DNA from: Anarhynchus alexandrinus | Taxonomy: Eukaryota; Chordata; Aves; Charadriiformes; Charadriidae | DNA length: 64,000 bases | NCBI GenBank assembly: GCA_008711295.1 | Contig: VUYV01000329.1 | Location: forward strand, 186,001-250,000 | Direction: 5' to 3' | In this document: in pieces, positions 63,001 through 64,000 of the stretch | Position numbering within the stretch: the first letter of the stretch is position 1 | Layout of the letters: every line of letters starts with the position of its first letter | Program-made: the position numbers and the translations under genes | The notes under the pieces: generated by a model | Told to the model about the DNA's origin: nothing | Database searches by the model: none | Seen by the model: the letters and a program-made list of their open reading frames with translations, nothing else

Positions 63001-64000
63001 TCTGAAAAGTAATAAAGGGAGCTTGTATTTACCCAGAGAAGGAATTCCCCCTCCTCTTTCCATTTGCTTGTTTTGCATAAGAAAATGAGCTTTAATAGGG
63101 GAACACTTGATAGAAATAAATTAGTGTCATTTTATTTGACACTTTTCTTAGTTTTTTCTATCTGAAGTAAAGAAAGAAAATAGAAAAGCAAATTATGGTG
63201 CTCTCTCACATTGTGTGAGACTCCTCTGCCACTGTAAAATCACAACAGAAGAACGTTACTTCAATAATCTGTGTTATTTAAAGAAGCTCATTAGCACCTT
63301 TGTAAATTGCAACATTGCCAGTGTTGTAACTTCGCATCCAGAAGAGCTATTGTAGGAAAAAAATCATGTTCCTTGTGCAATTAAGAATTGAAATGTTCTG
63401 AGTAGTTTGAACTGAATTTTACATTATAAAACTTATAGTTTCAATTTGAAATAAGGAGTTAGCAGTGATAGGCATTTATACTGCTTAGAAGGGATTTATC
63501 ATCTGAATAAACTAAAGGTTATACAGTTTTTGAAGGCAAATAGCGAAAGTTCATGTGGGCAGCTCTGTGAGAATAAGAGTCAGTGGTGTCTGAGTAAGTC
63601 TTATGCTTCAGCAAAATACCTTTTTTTTGGCTCATTTACCCATCTACAGTCTACACTATCACTGTACCCAGTCTACAATCCAACTGAATAAACAGGAGTT
63701 TTTCATTTCAGAATTATTATCTTTCTTTCAAAGTGCACTTACTGTTTTTTTCACACCATCATGAATTGAAAACAAAGAAATTGCACACAAAATTTGAAAA
63801 ATATCCAACTATGCAATTCTTAGGAATTTTATTTCTATACATTGTTACTTATGCTGACACAGTATTATCAAATAGATGATGATTACTAAAATGTTTCTCC
63901 TGCGATCAAAAAAGGAGAGAAGGCCTGGGTCCCCTAGTGAATAATTTTATACACTGTATACAGTTGGAATTGAATTTTGTCTTGCAGTTTGAGAGATTTC
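57080..64000. other. unique AT-rich non-coding DNA
   Basis: No gene or transposon was recognised. 58389-58424 has a run of nine G followed by GGG and GGGGG. A perfect 8-bp stem-loop is at 61553-61576 and a 7-bp one at 63204-63220. 63055-63360 reads like a conserved non-coding element. Confidence 0.6.
61553..61576. other. perfect 8-bp inverted repeat
   Basis: CTGTGGAA (61553-61560), an 8-base AT-rich loop, and TTCCACAG (61569-61576). A RUNX-like TGTGGTTT word lies just upstream at 61506-61513. Confidence 0.85.

Noticed and set aside
1..64000. Bacterial-type features, CRISPR arrays, mitochondrial insert, rRNA
   Set aside because: No gene packing or ribosome-site pattern, no regularly spaced repeats, and no recognisable mitochondrial or rRNA sequence.

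Overview
This 64 kb window looks like vertebrate nuclear DNA, most likely from a bird. It is AT-rich and CpG-poor, has no bacterial-style gene packing, and no open frame exceeds about 130 codons, which is near what chance gives in DNA of this composition. The strongest taxonomic evidence is two 3' ends of CR1 LINEs. They carry the usual 'ggactagatgatc..gtaggtcccttccaact' type end, and one has an ATTCT-type tail at 28.23-28.27 kb. A probable avian LTR at 42.9-43.6 kb resembles LTRs I associate with songbird genomes, from memory and not from a search. Repeats are otherwise sparse, as is usual for birds. I recognise no conserved protein-coding gene, so the window is probably an intron of a very large gene or an intergenic desert.

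Layout. 1-22.9 kb is mostly unique AT-rich sequence. It contains a weak two-exon reading-frame candidate (4.32-4.76 kb), a purine-rich stretch (5.9-6.2 kb), a GC-richer patch (10.4-10.9 kb), a faint MIR-like relic (14.5 kb) and a diverged 56-bp tandem duplication (18.0-18.1 kb). 22.9-27.0 kb holds the most interesting gene-like signal: five segments bounded by good splice consensus, all on the + strand, whose phases agree and give one uninterrupted frame of 191 codons. I do not recognise the product, and a chance chain is quite possible. 28.1-31.8 kb has the two CR1 fragments and a GC-richer patch open in several frames. 31.8-42.8 kb is unique sequence with isolated exon-like segments, several perfect stem-loops (two of them back to back at 37.06-37.10 kb), a G-run cluster and two relics of the ancient MIR SINE (38.7 and 41.5 kb). 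42.9-43.6 kb is the LTR. 44-64 kb is unique sequence with a long imperfect hairpin (44.1 kb), an opposed pyrimidine/purine tract pair (45.6-46.9 kb), stretches that read like conserved non-coding elements (45.4, 53.7 and 63.2 kb), and two small protein-like patches on the minus strand (52.7 and 56.9 kb).

No rRNA, convincing tRNA, CRISPR array, operon, intact transposon or intact virus was seen. With no recognised genes there is no pathway to describe. If the 22.9-27.0 kb chain is real it would be a small unannotated or lineage-specific gene, or a spliced long non-coding RNA whose open frame is accidental.
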